From positions 4,568,501 through 4,632,500 of the forward strand of contig NZ_CP022222.1 of the NCBI RefSeq assembly GCF_009930815.1: DNA of 64,000 nucleotides. The letters run 5' to 3'. A program made the translations under genes and the position numbers. The notes beneath the pieces are model-generated. The model ran no database searches and was not told the origin of the DNA. It was given only the letters and a program-made list of their open reading frames with translations. Origin of the DNA: Bradyrhizobium sp. CCBAU 051011. Lineage in GTDB: Bacteria; Pseudomonadota; Alphaproteobacteria; Rhizobiales; Xanthobacteraceae. Of the stretch, positions 35,425 to 44,521 are shown in pieces; within the stretch, counting starts at the first letter, position 1, and each line of letters opens with the position of its first letter.

Positions 35425-36283
35425 ACTCGACGTAGCCGAGGAGGCCGTAAGCCAGCCTGTGCGCAAGGGCCGACGGCTTGGCGTGCTGTTCTGGGCGGCG
35501 ATCGGCTGGTTGATTTTCGTGATCGCTGTGGCGGTTTTTGCCAACGTCCTGCCGCTGCAGAGCCCCACCGACATGGATATGCTGGAGCGGCGCGCGCCAT
35601 TCTCCGCCGAGCATTGGCTCGGCACCGACGGGCTCGGCCGCGACGAACTCTCGCGCCTGATTCATGGCGCGCGGATATCGCTGGTTGTCGGCGTTTGCGC
35701 GCCGGTGATCGGGCTCGTCATCGGCGGCGCGCTCGGCATGCTTGCGGGCTATTTCCGCGGCCGGTTCGAATCGATGGTGGTCGGCAGCATGGATGTGCTG
35801 CTGGCGTTTCCGCCTCTGATTCTGGCGCTGGCCGTGACCGCCTATCTCGGGCAGTCGATTTTCAACCTGACCCTGATTCTCGGCCTGCTCAGCGTTCCCG
35901 CCTTCATGCGGGTGGCGCGGGCGGCGACGCTGACGCTGGCGCGGCGCGAATTCGTGATCGCCGCGCAAGCGCTGGGCGCGACGCATGCACGGATATTGCT
36001 GCGCGAATTGCTACCCAATGTCATGCTGCCGCTGCTGGCTTTCTTCCTGCTCGGCGTTGCCGTCATCATCGTGGTCGAGGGCTCGCTGTCATTCCTCGGT
36101 CTCGGCGTGCCGCCGCCGATATCGAGCTGGGGCAGCATGATCGGGGAGGGGCGCGAAAGCCTCGATGTGGCGCCGCGGCTCGCTTTCATGCCTGCGGCGG
36201 CCATGTTCCTGACCGTACTGGCCTTCAATCTCGTCGGTGACACGCTTCGTGCGCTCACCGATCCACGTCAGGGCGCGCTGTGA
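35411..36283 (+). CDS. ABC transporter permease, DppC/OppC type
   Basis: 290 residues. The N-terminus carries one helix (LFWAAIGWLIFVIAVAVFAN), then the family motif EHWLGTDGLGRDELSRLIHG and the EAA loop AAQALGATHARILLRELLPN. It is the second channel half of the importer. The ATG at 35411 lies inside the end of the preceding gene, and its stop overlaps the GTG of the next gene. Confidence 0.9.
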   Translation: MATLELDVAEEAVSQPVRKGRRLGVLFWAAIGWLIFVIAVAVFANVLPLQSPTDMDMLERRAPFSAEHWLGTDGLGRDELSRLIHGARISLVVGVCAPVIGLVIGGALGMLAGYFRGRFESMVVGSMDVLLAFPPLILALAVTAYLGQSIFNLTLILGLLSVPAFMRVARAATLTLARREFVIAAQALGATHARILLRELLPNVMLPLLAFFLLGVAVIIVVEGSLSFLGLGVPPPISSWGSMIGEGRESLDVAPRLAFMPAAAMFLTVLAFNLVGDTLRALTDPRQGAL

Positions 36284-37275
36284 CCGGAAATACCTTGCTG
36301 TCCGTTGAGGATGTTACCGTCGATCTGCCGACGCCGCGCGGCAATCTACGCGCCGTTGATCATGTCGATCTCACCGTTGGCGCCGGGCGCACGCTCGGCG
36401 TCGTCGGCGAATCCGGCTGCGGCAAGACCATGCTGTCGCGGGCGATCCTGCAATTGCTGCCGAAGAAGGCAAAACTCTCCGGCCGCGTGATGTTCGACGG
36501 GCAGGACTTGCTGCGGCTGCCGCCGGAGAAGCTGCGCCAATTGCGCGGCCGGTCGCTGGCGGTCGTGTTCCAGGATCCGATGACCTCGCTCAACCCGGTG
36601 CTGACGATCGGCACCCAGTTGATCGAAACGCTGCAGGAGCACCTTGAACTCGACGATGCTGCCGCCACGCGACGAAGCGTCGAATTGCTGACGGCGGTCG
36701 GAATCCCCGCGCCCGAGCAGCGGCTGGCGCAGTATCCGCACCAGCTTTCCGGCGGGATGCGGCAGCGCGTGGCGATCGCGATCGCGCTGTCATGCGAACC
36801 GAAACTCCTGATCGCGGACGAACCGACCACCGCGCTCGACGTGACGATCCAGGCGCAGATCCTCGATCTCCTGGCGCGCGAGCAGCGCCGCCGGCACATG
36901 GCGATGATCATCATCACCCACGACCTCGGCGTCGTTGCCGGGCGCACCGACGAAGTCGCCGTCATGTATGCCGGCCGGGTGGTCGAGCGCGCCCCGACGC
37001 CTGATTTGTTCAAGAAAATGCGGATGCCCTATACCGAAGCGCTGCTTGCCGCTCTCCCGCGGCTCGACGCCGCGCCCCATACGCCGCTGCCGGCGATATC
37101 GGGGCGTCCGCCCGATCCGACCCGGCCGCTGCGGGGCTGCTCGTTCTCGCCGCGCTGCCGCTATGCGGTGGCCCGCTGCCAGGCCGAGAAACCGGCGCTC
37201 GAGGCTGCCGAGACCAGCGCACACACATTCGCCTGCTTCCATCCGATCGAAACCCGCGCGGATGCCAACGCATGA
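36280..37275 (+). CDS. ABC transporter ATP-binding protein, DppD/OppD type
   Basis: 331 residues, GTG start in a GTGA overlap with the previous stop. Motifs: Walker A GESGCGKTMLSRA, the Q-loop FQDPMTSLNPVL, signature LSGGMRQRVAIAIAL, Walker B LLIADEPTTALDVTIQ. The C-terminal oligopeptide-transporter extension contains a cysteine cluster (GCSFSPRCRYAVARC), which binds [4Fe-4S] in some family members. It works with the DppF-type ATPase encoded next. Confidence 0.9.
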   Translation: MTGNTLLSVEDVTVDLPTPRGNLRAVDHVDLTVGAGRTLGVVGESGCGKTMLSRAILQLLPKKAKLSGRVMFDGQDLLRLPPEKLRQLRGRSLAVVFQDPMTSLNPVLTIGTQLIETLQEHLELDDAAATRRSVELLTAVGIPAPEQRLAQYPHQLSGGMRQRVAIAIALSCEPKLLIADEPTTALDVTIQAQILDLLAREQRRRHMAMIIITHDLGVVAGRTDEVAVMYAGRVVERAPTPDLFKKMRMPYTEALLAALPRLDAAPHTPLPAISGRPPDPTRPLRGCSFSPRCRYAVARCQAEKPALEAAETSAHTFACFHPIETRADANA

Positions 37276-38252
37276 TGCTGCAAGCCGCTCCATCCGCTTC
37301 ATCCGAAGCTTTGCTCGAAGTCGACAATCTCGTCGTCGAATATCCGGTCGGCCCCAAGATCGTTCACGCCGTGTCCGGTGTCTCCCTGCAGATCGCTCGC
37401 GGCGAGACGCTGGGGTTGGTCGGCGAATCCGGCTGCGGGAAATCGACACTGGGGCGCGCCGTTCTGCAGTTGCGCCGGCCGACCGCCGGGCGGGTGTCGT
37501 TCGACGGCCAGGATCTCACGGCGATGCACGGCGAGGCCTTGCGGCGGATGCGCCAGCGCGTGCAGTTGATCTTCCAGGATCCGATCGCTTCGCTCAACCC
37601 GCGCCGCAAGATCGGCGATATCGTCGCCGAGCCGCTGGTGATTGCCGGCGTCACGGACCCGGAGAAGCGCAAGCAACTTGTGTACGAGGTGCTGACCGCA
37701 GTCGGGCTCGATCCCAGCCTGGTTGTCGGGCGGCTGCCGCATGAATTTTCCGGCGGCCAATGCCAGCGCATCTGTATTGCGCGCGCGCTCGTCCTCAATC
37801 CGGAATTCATCGTTTGCGACGAGCCGGTCTCTGCGCTCGACGTTTCGATCCGTGCGCAGATACTGAACCTTCTGGAAGAGATGAAAGGCCGATTCGGCTT
37901 GACGCTGCTGTTCATCGCGCACGATCTCGCTGTTGTGAAGGCGGTCAGCGACCGCGTCGCGGTGATGTATCTGGGGCGGCTCTGCGAGGTCGGCCCCTCC
38001 GAACAGTTGTTCGCCAGGCCAGCGCATCCCTATACCGCGCTGCTGATCGAGGCGATCCCGGTGCCCGACCCGGACGTCCGTCCAACCGAGACCGTGCCGG
38101 TCAGCGAGCCGCCTTCGCCGATCGCGCCGCCGTCCGGCTGCCGGTTTCGAACCCGCTGCCCCCGCGCGGACCAGCGATGCAGCGACGAAATGCCGGAACT
38201 GCGCGCCGTCGCGCCGGGTCAGTTCGTGGCCTGCCACCACCCGCTGATCTGA
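37272..38252 (+). CDS. ABC transporter ATP-binding protein, DppF/OppF type
   Basis: 326 residues, ATG overlapping the previous stop (ATGA). Walker A GESGCGKSTLGRAV, FQDPIASLNPRRK, signature FSGGQCQRICIARAL, Walker B FIVCDEPVSALDVSIR, and the C-terminal CRFRTRCPRADQRCSDE cysteine cluster. It is the last gene of the importer operon; the set SBP-B-C-D-F is complete and in canonical order. Confidence 0.9.
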   Translation: MMLQAAPSASSEALLEVDNLVVEYPVGPKIVHAVSGVSLQIARGETLGLVGESGCGKSTLGRAVLQLRRPTAGRVSFDGQDLTAMHGEALRRMRQRVQLIFQDPIASLNPRRKIGDIVAEPLVIAGVTDPEKRKQLVYEVLTAVGLDPSLVVGRLPHEFSGGQCQRICIARALVLNPEFIVCDEPVSALDVSIRAQILNLLEEMKGRFGLTLLFIAHDLAVVKAVSDRVAVMYLGRLCEVGPSEQLFARPAHPYTALLIEAIPVPDPDVRPTETVPVSEPPSPIAPPSGCRFRTRCPRADQRCSDEMPELRAVAPGQFVACHHPLI

Positions 38253-38358
38253 ATACCGGAAGACCGCTGCACGCGTTTGTCTCGATGGGACGGACATGGC
38301 AATGTCCGTCCCCAAGACGTGTTCGGGGTTCAAGAAAAAGAATGACGGGAGAGAAGCG

Positions 38359-39429
38359 ATGAAGAGTTTTCAGGTCGCCGAGTTCAACGCGCCTCTGAAA
38401 GAGGTCGATCAGGAGACGCCGCAGCCAGCCGGCACGCAGGTGCTGATTAAGGTGAAGGCGGCGGGCGTCTGCCACAGCGACCTCCACATCTGGGAAGGCG
38501 GCTACGATCTTGGCCATGGCCGCAAGCCACTGTCGCTGAAGGACCGCGGCGTGTCGCTGCCGCGCACGATGGGGCACGAGACCGTCGGCGAGGTGGTGGC
38601 GTTCGGACCCGACGTCACCGCCGCCGACAAGGGCGATCTCAAGATCGGCGACGTCGCGCTGGTCTATCCCTGGCTCGGCTGCGGCAAATGCCCGACGTGC
38701 GTTGGCGGCGACGAGAATATGTGCGTGGTGAAGCCGAACTCGCTCGGCGTCTATTGCGACGGCGGCTATGCCGATCACATGACGGTGCCGAACCCGAAAT
38801 ATCTGCTGAACCTGAAGGGGCTCGATCCCGTCACCGCGGCGCCCTATGCCTGTTCCGGCGTCACCACCTATAGCGCGCTGAAGAAGGTCGAATTCGCCTT
38901 CAACTCGCCGATCGTGATCTTCGGCGCCGGCGGGCTTGGCCTGATGGCGCTGTCGCTGTTGAAGGCGATGGGCGGCAAGGGCGCCATCGTCGTCGATATC
39001 GATGCGCGCAAGCGCGAGGCTGCGGAAGCCGCCGGCGCGCTTGCCACCGTCGACGGCAAGGCGCCGGATGCGTTGGAACAATTGGCGAAGAAAGCCGGTG
39101 GCCCCATTCGCGCCGTGATCGATCTCGTCGGCAATGCGCAGACCACGCAGCTCGGCTTCGACTGCCTGACCAAGGGCGGCAAGCTCGTCATCGTCGGCCT
39201 GTTCGGCGGCGGCGCGACCTTTGCTTTGCCGCTGATCCCGATCAAGGCGATCACGATCCAGGGCAGCTATGTCGGCAATTTGCGCGAGACCGAAGAGTTG
39301 CTCGAACTCGTGCGCAACAAGATGATCGCGCCCATTCCGGTGACGACGATGCCGCTCGCGAAGGCGAATGAAGCGCTGTCCGATTTGCAGAAGGGCAAGC
39401 TCGTTGGCCGCGCGGTGCTGACGCCTTAG
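38359..39429 (+). CDS. zinc-dependent alcohol dehydrogenase (medium-chain)
   Basis: 356 residues from the ATG at 38359, with GGGAGAG upstream. Catalytic zinc ligands C38 and H73-E74 (AAGVCHSDLHIW, TMGHETVGEV). The structural zinc lobe has C108, C111, C114 and C122. The NAD-binding loop is FGAGGLGLMALSL. The insert GGYDLGHGRKPLSLKDRG between the ligands is typical of a rhizobial/pseudomonad alcohol dehydrogenase subgroup. It oxidises alcohols to aldehydes with NAD(P); substrate unknown. It follows the importer by about 100 bases and may be a separate unit. Confidence 0.88.
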   Translation: MKSFQVAEFNAPLKEVDQETPQPAGTQVLIKVKAAGVCHSDLHIWEGGYDLGHGRKPLSLKDRGVSLPRTMGHETVGEVVAFGPDVTAADKGDLKIGDVALVYPWLGCGKCPTCVGGDENMCVVKPNSLGVYCDGGYADHMTVPNPKYLLNLKGLDPVTAAPYACSGVTTYSALKKVEFAFNSPIVIFGAGGLGLMALSLLKAMGGKGAIVVDIDARKREAAEAAGALATVDGKAPDALEQLAKKAGGPIRAVIDLVGNAQTTQLGFDCLTKGGKLVIVGLFGGGATFALPLIPIKAITIQGSYVGNLRETEELLELVRNKMIAPIPVTTMPLAKANEALSDLQKGKLVGRAVLTP

Positions 39430-39442
39430 ATCCAGACTTTCT

Positions 39443-39562
39443 CCGTCATGGCCGGGCGAAAGCGCGAAGCGCGTCTTCGCGCAGATGTCCCGGCCATCCA
39501 CGTCTTTCTTGCCGATACCCGCGGTAAAGACGTGGATGCCCGGGACAAGCCCGGGCATGACG
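39443..39562. repeat. third dispersed repeat type (ccgtcatggccggg family)
   Basis: The ends ccgtcatggccgggcgaaag and caagcccgggcatgacg are inverted copies. An inner pair is formed by atccacgtctttcttgccg and cggtaaagacgtggat. It folds as a long imperfect hairpin between the alcohol dehydrogenase and the next gene. The rest of the 174-base gap holds only the ribosome-binding site of the gene at 39604. Confidence 0.75.
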
Positions 39563-39603
39563 AGCCCTAAAGTTTCGTGCGAGCTAGATCCCAAGGAACC
39601 CCC

Positions 39604-40686
39604 ATGTCCGCAAATAACGCCCTCCACATCGCCGTGCTCGGCGGCGATGGCATCGGCCCTGAAGTGATGGCGCCAGCGCTCGAAGTTCTGCGCAGGATCG
39701 AGGCGACCAGCGACCTGAAGTTTCGCTTCACCGATGCGCCGGCGGGCGCCAACAATTATCTCGCGACCGGCAAATCGATGCCCGACAGCACCGTGCGGCT
39801 GTGCGAGGAGGCGGATGCCATCCTGCTCGGTGCCTGCGGCCTGCCGTCGGTGCGTTATCCCGACAATACCGAGATCGCGCCGCAGATCGAACTGCGCTTC
39901 CATTTCGATCTCTATGCCGGCGTGCGCCCGGCGCGCCTCGTTCCGGGCGTGCCGAGCCCGATCGTCGGCGCCGACCAGCGCGGCATCGACCTCGTGCTCA
40001 TCAGGGAATCGACCGAAGGCCTGTTCGCCTCGATGGGCAAGGGCGTCGTCACCGACACCGAGGCGCGCGAAAAGCTCATCATCACCCGCAAGACCTCCGA
40101 GCGGCTGTTCGAGTTTTCGTTCAAGCTCGCCGAACGCCGCAAGGCGCGCGGCAAGGCGAATGGCGGCCTGACCTGCGTCGACAAGGCGAACGTGTTCAGG
40201 GCCTTCGCGTTCTTTCGCGAGATGTTCGATGAGGCCGCAAAACGCCATCCGACCGTCAAGACGGACCGGGTCTATGTCGATGCCTGCTCGCTGATGATGG
40301 TGAAGCGTCCCTGGGATTTCGACGTCATGGTGACGGAGAACATGTTCGGCGACATCCTCTCCGATCTCGCCGCCGGCCTGATCGGCGGGCTTGGCATGGC
40401 GCCCTCGGCCGATATCGGCGACCGCTACGCCGTGTTCCAGCCATGCCACGGCACCGCGCCCGATATCATGGGGCAGGGCAAGGCCAATCCCACCGCGATG
40501 ATCCTGTCGGCTGCGATGATGCTGGACTGGCTCGCCGACAAGCACGGCCTCGAGAGCGCCGCCGAGGCCGGCGAGCGCATCGAGCGCGCGGTCGACAAGG
40601 CCTATGCCGGAGGCATCAAGCCGATGGAGTTCGGCGGCAGCAACGGTACGGCGGATATCGCCAAGGCGGTGCTGGCGGGACTTTAG
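39604..40686 (+). CDS. isocitrate/isopropylmalate dehydrogenase family protein
   Basis: 360 residues from the ATG at 39604, with AAGGAA upstream. A decarboxylating beta-hydroxyacid dehydrogenase: [34 protein letters not shown], the lysine and aspartates in TCVDKANVF and [17 protein letters not shown], and the NAD site [20 protein letters not shown]. It resembles LeuB and tartrate/malate dehydrogenases; specificity cannot be fixed from sequence. No leuCD genes adjoin, so a catabolic or secondary role is plausible. Confidence 0.87.
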   Translation: MSANNALHIAVLGGDGIGPEVMAPALEVLRRIEATSDLKFRFTDAPAGANNYLATGKSMPDSTVRLCEEADAILLGACGLPSVRYPDNTEIAPQIELRFHFDLYAGVRPARLVPGVPSPIVGADQRGIDLVLIRESTEGLFASMGKGVVTDTEAREKLIITRKTSERLFEFSFKLAERRKARGKANGGLTCVDKANVFRAFAFFREMFDEAAKRHPTVKTDRVYVDACSLMMVKRPWDFDVMVTENMFGDILSDLAAGLIGGLGMAPSADIGDRYAVFQPCHGTAPDIMGQGKANPTAMILSAAMMLDWLADKHGLESAAEAGERIERAVDKAYAGGIKPMEFGGSNGTADIAKAVLAGL

Positions 40687-40699
40687 CAGGCCGACGTGC

Positions 40700-40818
40700 C
40701 GTCATTGCGAGGAGCATAGCGACGAAGCAATCCATCTATCCCCGCGCTGAGCTATGGATTGCTTCGCGAAGCCTGTCATCGGGCGCGCATTCGCGCGACC
40801 CGTTGGCTCGCAATGACG
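40700..40818. repeat. dispersed palindromic intergenic repeat (gtcattgcgag family)
   Basis: It begins cgtcattgcgaggagcatag and ends ggctcgcaatgacg; the inner pair gaagcaatccat / atggattgcttc is an exact inverted repeat around tatccccgcgctgagct. A short insert, gcctgtcatcgggcgcgcattcgcgcgac, interrupts the right half compared with the copy at 58297. It lies between two converging genes. Confidence 0.78.
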
Positions 40819-40855
40819 CGGGTAGGCTTTCGCCAATTGACCCTTCGCAGGGCGC

Positions 40856-41677
40856 CTACTTCCCCTTGAACTGCGGCTTGCGCTTTTCCATGAAGGCCGT
40901 TCGGCCTTCGCGAAAATCTTCCGAGTCCATGCAGGCCATGCCGATCTGCTTGATCGCCTCCATGTCGCGCTTGCTTTCGTCCTTCAGCACCTCGGCAATC
41001 GTGATCTTGGCGGCCTTGATGGCGAGCGGCGCGTTGCCGGAGATGGTGCGCGCGATATCCATGGTGGCGTCCCATAATTCCGCGTCCGGCAGCACCCGGT
41101 CGACCAGGCCGATCCGCAAGGCTTCCGCCGCCTCGATCCGCATTCCCGTATACATGATGAGCCGCGCCCAGGACGGCCCGACCAGCGAGACCAGGTGGCG
41201 CAGCCCGTCATAGCCATAGGCGATGCCGAGCCTGGCGGCGGGAATGCCGAACTGGCTGTTGTCCGAGGCGATACGGATGTCGGTGAGCATCGCGACCTGC
41301 ATGCCGCCACCGAGGCAGAAGCCGCGGATGCAGGCAATCGTCGGCTTCGGGTAGCTTGCGAGCAGCGCGCGCTGCGCCTCGCTCCGCTTCGAATATTCTT
41401 CCGCCGCCGCGGCATTGTGGCGTGTCTTCTCGAACTGGCTGATATCGGCGCCGGAGACGAAGGCCTTGTCGCCGGCGCCTGTCAGGATCACGACGCGCAC
41501 ATCGGGATCGTCGCGCAGCGTAGTCAGCGCGTGGCCCAGGCCTTCCCACATTTCCAGCGACATCGCGTTGCGCTTGTCGGGATTGTTGAAGGTGATGACG
41601 CCGACGCCATCGCTGACGCTGTGCAGGATCTTGCCGTCGGCATGCGGGATTTCAGCAGGTTTTGGGATGTCGAGCAT
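40856..41677 (-). CDS. enoyl-CoA hydratase/isomerase (crotonase) family protein
   Basis: 273 residues with the crotonase fold: VGVITFNNPDKRNAMSLEMW, the oxyanion-hole segment GADISQF and IRGFCLGGGMQVAMLTDIRI. By eye alignment, the two glutamates of classic hydratases are absent: the first site reads FGIPAARLGIAYGYDG and the second region WARLIMYTGMRIEAAEALR. It therefore probably catalyses another crotonase reaction such as isomerisation, decarboxylation or hydrolysis. It stands alone, convergent with the dehydrogenase at 39604. Confidence 0.85.
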   Translation of the reverse strand: MLDIPKPAEIPHADGKILHSVSDGVGVITFNNPDKRNAMSLEMWEGLGHALTTLRDDPDVRVVILTGAGDKAFVSGADISQFEKTRHNAAAAEEYSKRSEAQRALLASYPKPTIACIRGFCLGGGMQVAMLTDIRIASDNSQFGIPAARLGIAYGYDGLRHLVSLVGPSWARLIMYTGMRIEAAEALRIGLVDRVLPDAELWDATMDIARTISGNAPLAIKAAKITIAEVLKDESKRDMEAIKQIGMACMDSEDFREGRTAFMEKRKPQFKGK

Positions 41678-42059
41678 CGATTGCGGCTTTCAGTTCGGGA
41701 AGTCTGGTCCATTGTCGGACAAGCTTCGCGCAGCGGTCAATCGCCGCATCTGCACGCGTGGTCAGCTCAGGGCACTGGGCACAAATGGTGAGGTCGTCAG
41801 GGCAGGGGTGGGCTCACGCGCATTGGCGCGTGGCGGGCATCGGCGTGACAGTAATGCAGTCGTTGTTGCTGGTTGAACCGGGGTCGTCGTTGGCTGTTCG
41901 CTGTGGCGCATCCGGACTCCGCCATCCCCCATCCCTTGGCGTCGCACGGGTCTCGTCCCGGGCAGCTTAAGATTCGGCCTAGCGCAGCAACAGGCTACCC
42001 GGCGATTTCTCGCGTCGATTGATCGGGTCCGCGGTGCTGCGATCCAGGCGCGATAGTGC
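41678..42059. other. 382-base gap without a recognisable gene
   Basis: No frame here has convincing codon use, ribosome-binding site or protein family. The middle (about 41810-41850) contains a short inverted sequence, gcgcattggcgcg, of no clear meaning. It probably holds the upstream region of the crotonase gene and the 3' end of the XRE gene. Confidence 0.5.
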
Positions 42060-42455
42060 CTAGCCCTCGTTGGCGGCGATCGATTCCATCAGGGACACCA
42101 ACTGACGCTGCACAGTCTGGTCCTTGATCTTGCTGTAGGCGCGCAGCAGCCTGAGGCTGAAGGCGCTGTCCAGGAAGAGCAGGCTCTCGACTTCACGCGC
42201 CTTGCCGTCGCCGTCGTAGAAGAACGTCACCGGCACGTCGAGCGCGGTAGCGATTTGTTGAAGACGAGCCGCGCCGACACGGTTGACGCCTTTCTCGTAC
42301 TTCTGGACCTGCTGGAAGCTGACGCCGAGCTTGTCGCCGAGCTCCGCTTGCGAGATTTTCTGTTCCACACGCCGCAGGCGAATCCGCTTGCCCAACTCGA
42401 TATCGGGTTTGCCGGCGCTGCGCTGTTTCATCTTCTTCGCTGCTGATCTGTTCAT
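42060..42455 (-). CDS. XRE-family helix-turn-helix regulator
   Basis: 131 residues from the ATG at 42455, with AAGGACGG upstream; a TTG seven codons earlier is also open. The Cro/CI-type DNA-binding domain is clear: LGKRIRLRRVEQKISQAELG, then LGVSFQQVQKYEKGVNRVGA. A short C-terminal region, LLFLDSAFSLRLLRAYSKIK, follows. The combination resembles the rhizobial PraR/SinR-like regulators of biofilm and quorum sensing, but that is inference. A 9-base palindrome upstream at 42481-42510 is a likely autoregulatory site. Confidence 0.87.
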   Translation of the reverse strand: MNRSAAKKMKQRSAGKPDIELGKRIRLRRVEQKISQAELGDKLGVSFQQVQKYEKGVNRVGAARLQQIATALDVPVTFFYDGDGKAREVESLLFLDSAFSLRLLRAYSKIKDQTVQRQLVSLMESIAANEG

Positions 42456-42480
42456 TCTGGTTTTACCGTCCTTCAATCGG

Positions 42481-42510
42481 GAAACCCTGGCAAAAGTAGG
42501 TCAGGGTTTC
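42481..42510. promoter_or_regulatory. palindrome upstream of the XRE gene, candidate operator
   Basis: GAAACCCTG at 42481-42489 and CAGGGTTTC at 42502-42510 are perfect inverted copies with a 12-base spacer, ending 25 bases upstream of the XRE start codon. Such a spacing (centre to centre two helical turns) suits a dimeric regulator. Confidence 0.5.
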
Positions 42511-43360
42511 GTCCATTTGTACCGCGTTAAAGTTCAGTCCGGACCGTGAGTTAGAATCGGGAACCACGGAATTCCTGAGCTATTGCGGGATGGTAGCCAA
42601 ACGCCTGCGCGCATTGACAGCATCCTGATACCGGCGCCTCTAACCACCTAAGGCTGTCGGCGCCCGGGGCGTAGTGGCAAAACCCCGCTCTCTACATTTG
42701 ACAAAATATTCGACAAACCACAACCACTGCGAGTTCAAAGGACACAGATTTTGGCGAGCATACTTACTGTGTCGCGCTCAACCACCGGTTTTTTACGGGT
42801 TTTGCCGACTATTCGTGCAGGTCGTTCGCAATTCATCGGCGTTTGTTGCCAGACATTTCTGCGAACAGTGATGCCTGATAAAATGCAGCAGAGTTCAGCT
42901 CCGGCTTCTGAGTCAGTCGTATCGGGAATTTACGGCAACCTGCGAGCTCGTGCACTATCGGAATCCTGCAAATTGGTATGGGGGAGTGTCGTCCGAGCGG
43001 GAATGTCTTGCACGTCTTCGACGGGCCGGGCCGCACCCGACATGGTGCAACATTTGCGGCGTGTCAGTTGCGTGCACGAGGCCGGCGGCGCGTTCGAGTT
43101 TGCTCGGCACGCACATGCGGCGAAGCGGTGGCGAACGCTTGCGGCTATTGGCGGCAGGAACATCGGTTCGGCGCGAGCCTCCGGTGCCGAAATGATTGCA
43201 ACCACAGGCATGGCCATCCGCGGCCGATTGGCGCCCGGGTACGACTTAAATTGGCTTCCACAGCCGCACCGTTTTGCATACGCTTTGCCGTAGTGGCCGC
43301 ATCGTCGGCCAAGCCCAAAGTCCCGCTTACAAGGGACGGGCATGACAGGGGAGAAACGCC
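42511..43360. other. 850-base gap without a recognisable gene
   Basis: The first 300 bases are less GC-rich than the surroundings and include ttgaca-like elements (42614, 42698) without good -10 partners. A 180-codon frame at 42751-43293 is open, but its protein shows no family, poor codon-position bias and no ribosome-binding site, so I do not call it. Just before the TRAP gene, GTCCC/GGGAC form a small hairpin near 43320-43337, and GGGGAGAAA is the ribosome-binding site. It may be decayed sequence or hold an unseen small RNA. Confidence 0.5.
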
Positions 43361-44359
43361 ATGAAGCGAAGAACCGTACTCGTGGGCCTTGGTGCGACGG
43401 CGGCTGCCGGCGCATTGGGCTTTCCATCGATCCTCAAGGCGCAGACGCCGATCTCGCTCAATGGCGCCGTCCAGTTCAACGACGATCATGCCTTTAACCG
43501 GGCGCTGCTCCGCTTCGAAGAGCTGGTGAAGAAATATTACGGCAAACCGATCAACTTCACGCTGCACCGCAACTCTTCGCTCGGCCTTGAAAAGCAGTAT
43601 TTCGAGTACATGTCGCAGGGCAAGGCGGTCGATTACGGCATCGTCTCGCCGGCCCACATGTCGACCTTCGCCAAGGCGGCGCCGTTCATCGACGCGCCCT
43701 TCGTGTTCAAGGGCATCGAGCACATGAACAAGGTGGTCGAGGCCAACATTCTGGCGCCGATCGCCGATGAAGTTGCGGCCAAGGCCGAGGTGGTTCTGAT
43801 CGGCTATGCCGGCGGCGGCGTGCGCAACATCTTCGCCAACAAGCCGCTCAAGAATCTCGCCGATCTTAGGGGTCTCAAGGTGCGCGTGCAGGGCGCGCCG
43901 ATCTGGTCGAAGACGTTCGCGGCCGTCGGCATGAGCCCGACCGTGATCGCCTACAACGAAGTCTACAACGCCATCCAGAACGGCGTGATCTCGGCCGGCG
44001 AGAACGAGGCGGCCGGCGTCGAGGCGATGAAGTTCTATGAAGTCGCGCCGCATCTCAACCTGACGCAGCACGCGGTGTCGATCCGGCCGATCTGCTTCTC
44101 GGTGAAGACGCTGAAGACCCTGCCGAAGGACCTGCAGGACGCGATCATGAAGGCCGGCAAGGAAGCCGGCGATTACGGTCGTCAACTGGAGTCGAGCGAG
44201 GAAGTCGTCAAGCTCGACACTTTGGAGAAGGCAGGCAAGCTCAAGCGCGTTCCCTTCGAGGAGCGCGACGCCATGAAGAAGCTCGCCGATCCCGTGATGG
44301 CCACCTACGCCAAGGAAATCGGCGCCGAGGGCATCTACGAGAAGATCAACGTCGCATAA
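43361..44359 (+). CDS. TRAP transporter substrate-binding protein (DctP family)
   Basis: 332 residues with a Tat-like signal (MKRRTVLVGLGATAAAGALG), cleaved near LKAQ. The DctP fold is shown by AVDYGIVSPAHMSTFAKAAP and LRGLKVRVQGAPIW, where R175 is the conserved carboxylate-binding arginine. Such proteins bind C4-dicarboxylates, 2-oxo acids, sugar acids or similar in the periplasm. A hairpin with U-run follows the gene, and the two permease subunits come after it. Confidence 0.9.
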   Translation: MKRRTVLVGLGATAAAGALGFPSILKAQTPISLNGAVQFNDDHAFNRALLRFEELVKKYYGKPINFTLHRNSSLGLEKQYFEYMSQGKAVDYGIVSPAHMSTFAKAAPFIDAPFVFKGIEHMNKVVEANILAPIADEVAAKAEVVLIGYAGGGVRNIFANKPLKNLADLRGLKVRVQGAPIWSKTFAAVGMSPTVIAYNEVYNAIQNGVISAGENEAAGVEAMKFYEVAPHLNLTQHAVSIRPICFSVKTLKTLPKDLQDAIMKAGKEAGDYGRQLESSEEVVKLDTLEKAGKLKRVPFEERDAMKKLADPVMATYAKEIGAEGIYEKINVA

Positions 44360-44375
44360 TAGGGCTTGAATCGTG

Positions 44376-44396
44376 AACCGGTGGGGGCCGGTTTTC
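44376..44396 (+). terminator. hairpin/attenuator after the TRAP binding-protein gene
   Basis: AACCGG (44376-44381) and CCGGTT (44388-44393) form a six-base stem with a six-base loop, followed by TTTCT. It is a weak intrinsic terminator in the 162-base gap between the binding-protein and membrane-subunit genes. It would give more binding protein than permease, as is common for importers. Confidence 0.45.
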
Positions 44397-44521
44397 TCTC
44401 GCGACAATGCGAAAACGCGTTTGCGCGGGATTGCACGTCGAGCCAAACGACCGCCGAAAGCCTCCGGGCAAGCCCCGCTTCTTGCCCGGATCGGCGGGCT
44501 GGTATCCAAGACGGAGCCGAA

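Noticed and set aside
33115..35625. 836-codon open frame on the minus strand opposite the peptide-type ABC genes
   Set aside because: It covers the binding-protein and permease genes, which show family motifs throughout; the antisense product has low-complexity composition.
38101..40545. 814-codon open frame on the minus strand opposite the dehydrogenase genes
   Set aside because: It spans two unrelated genes and a repeat, has no recognisable domain and no ribosome-binding site.
41662..41970. 102-codon plus-strand frame between the crotonase and XRE genes
   Set aside because: It overlaps the start of the crotonase gene and shows no domain or ribosome-binding site.
42751..43293. 180-codon plus-strand frame in the gap before the TRAP operon
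   Set aside because: No ribosome-binding site, no recognisable domain and codon use unlike neighbouring genes; kept only as part of the gap description.
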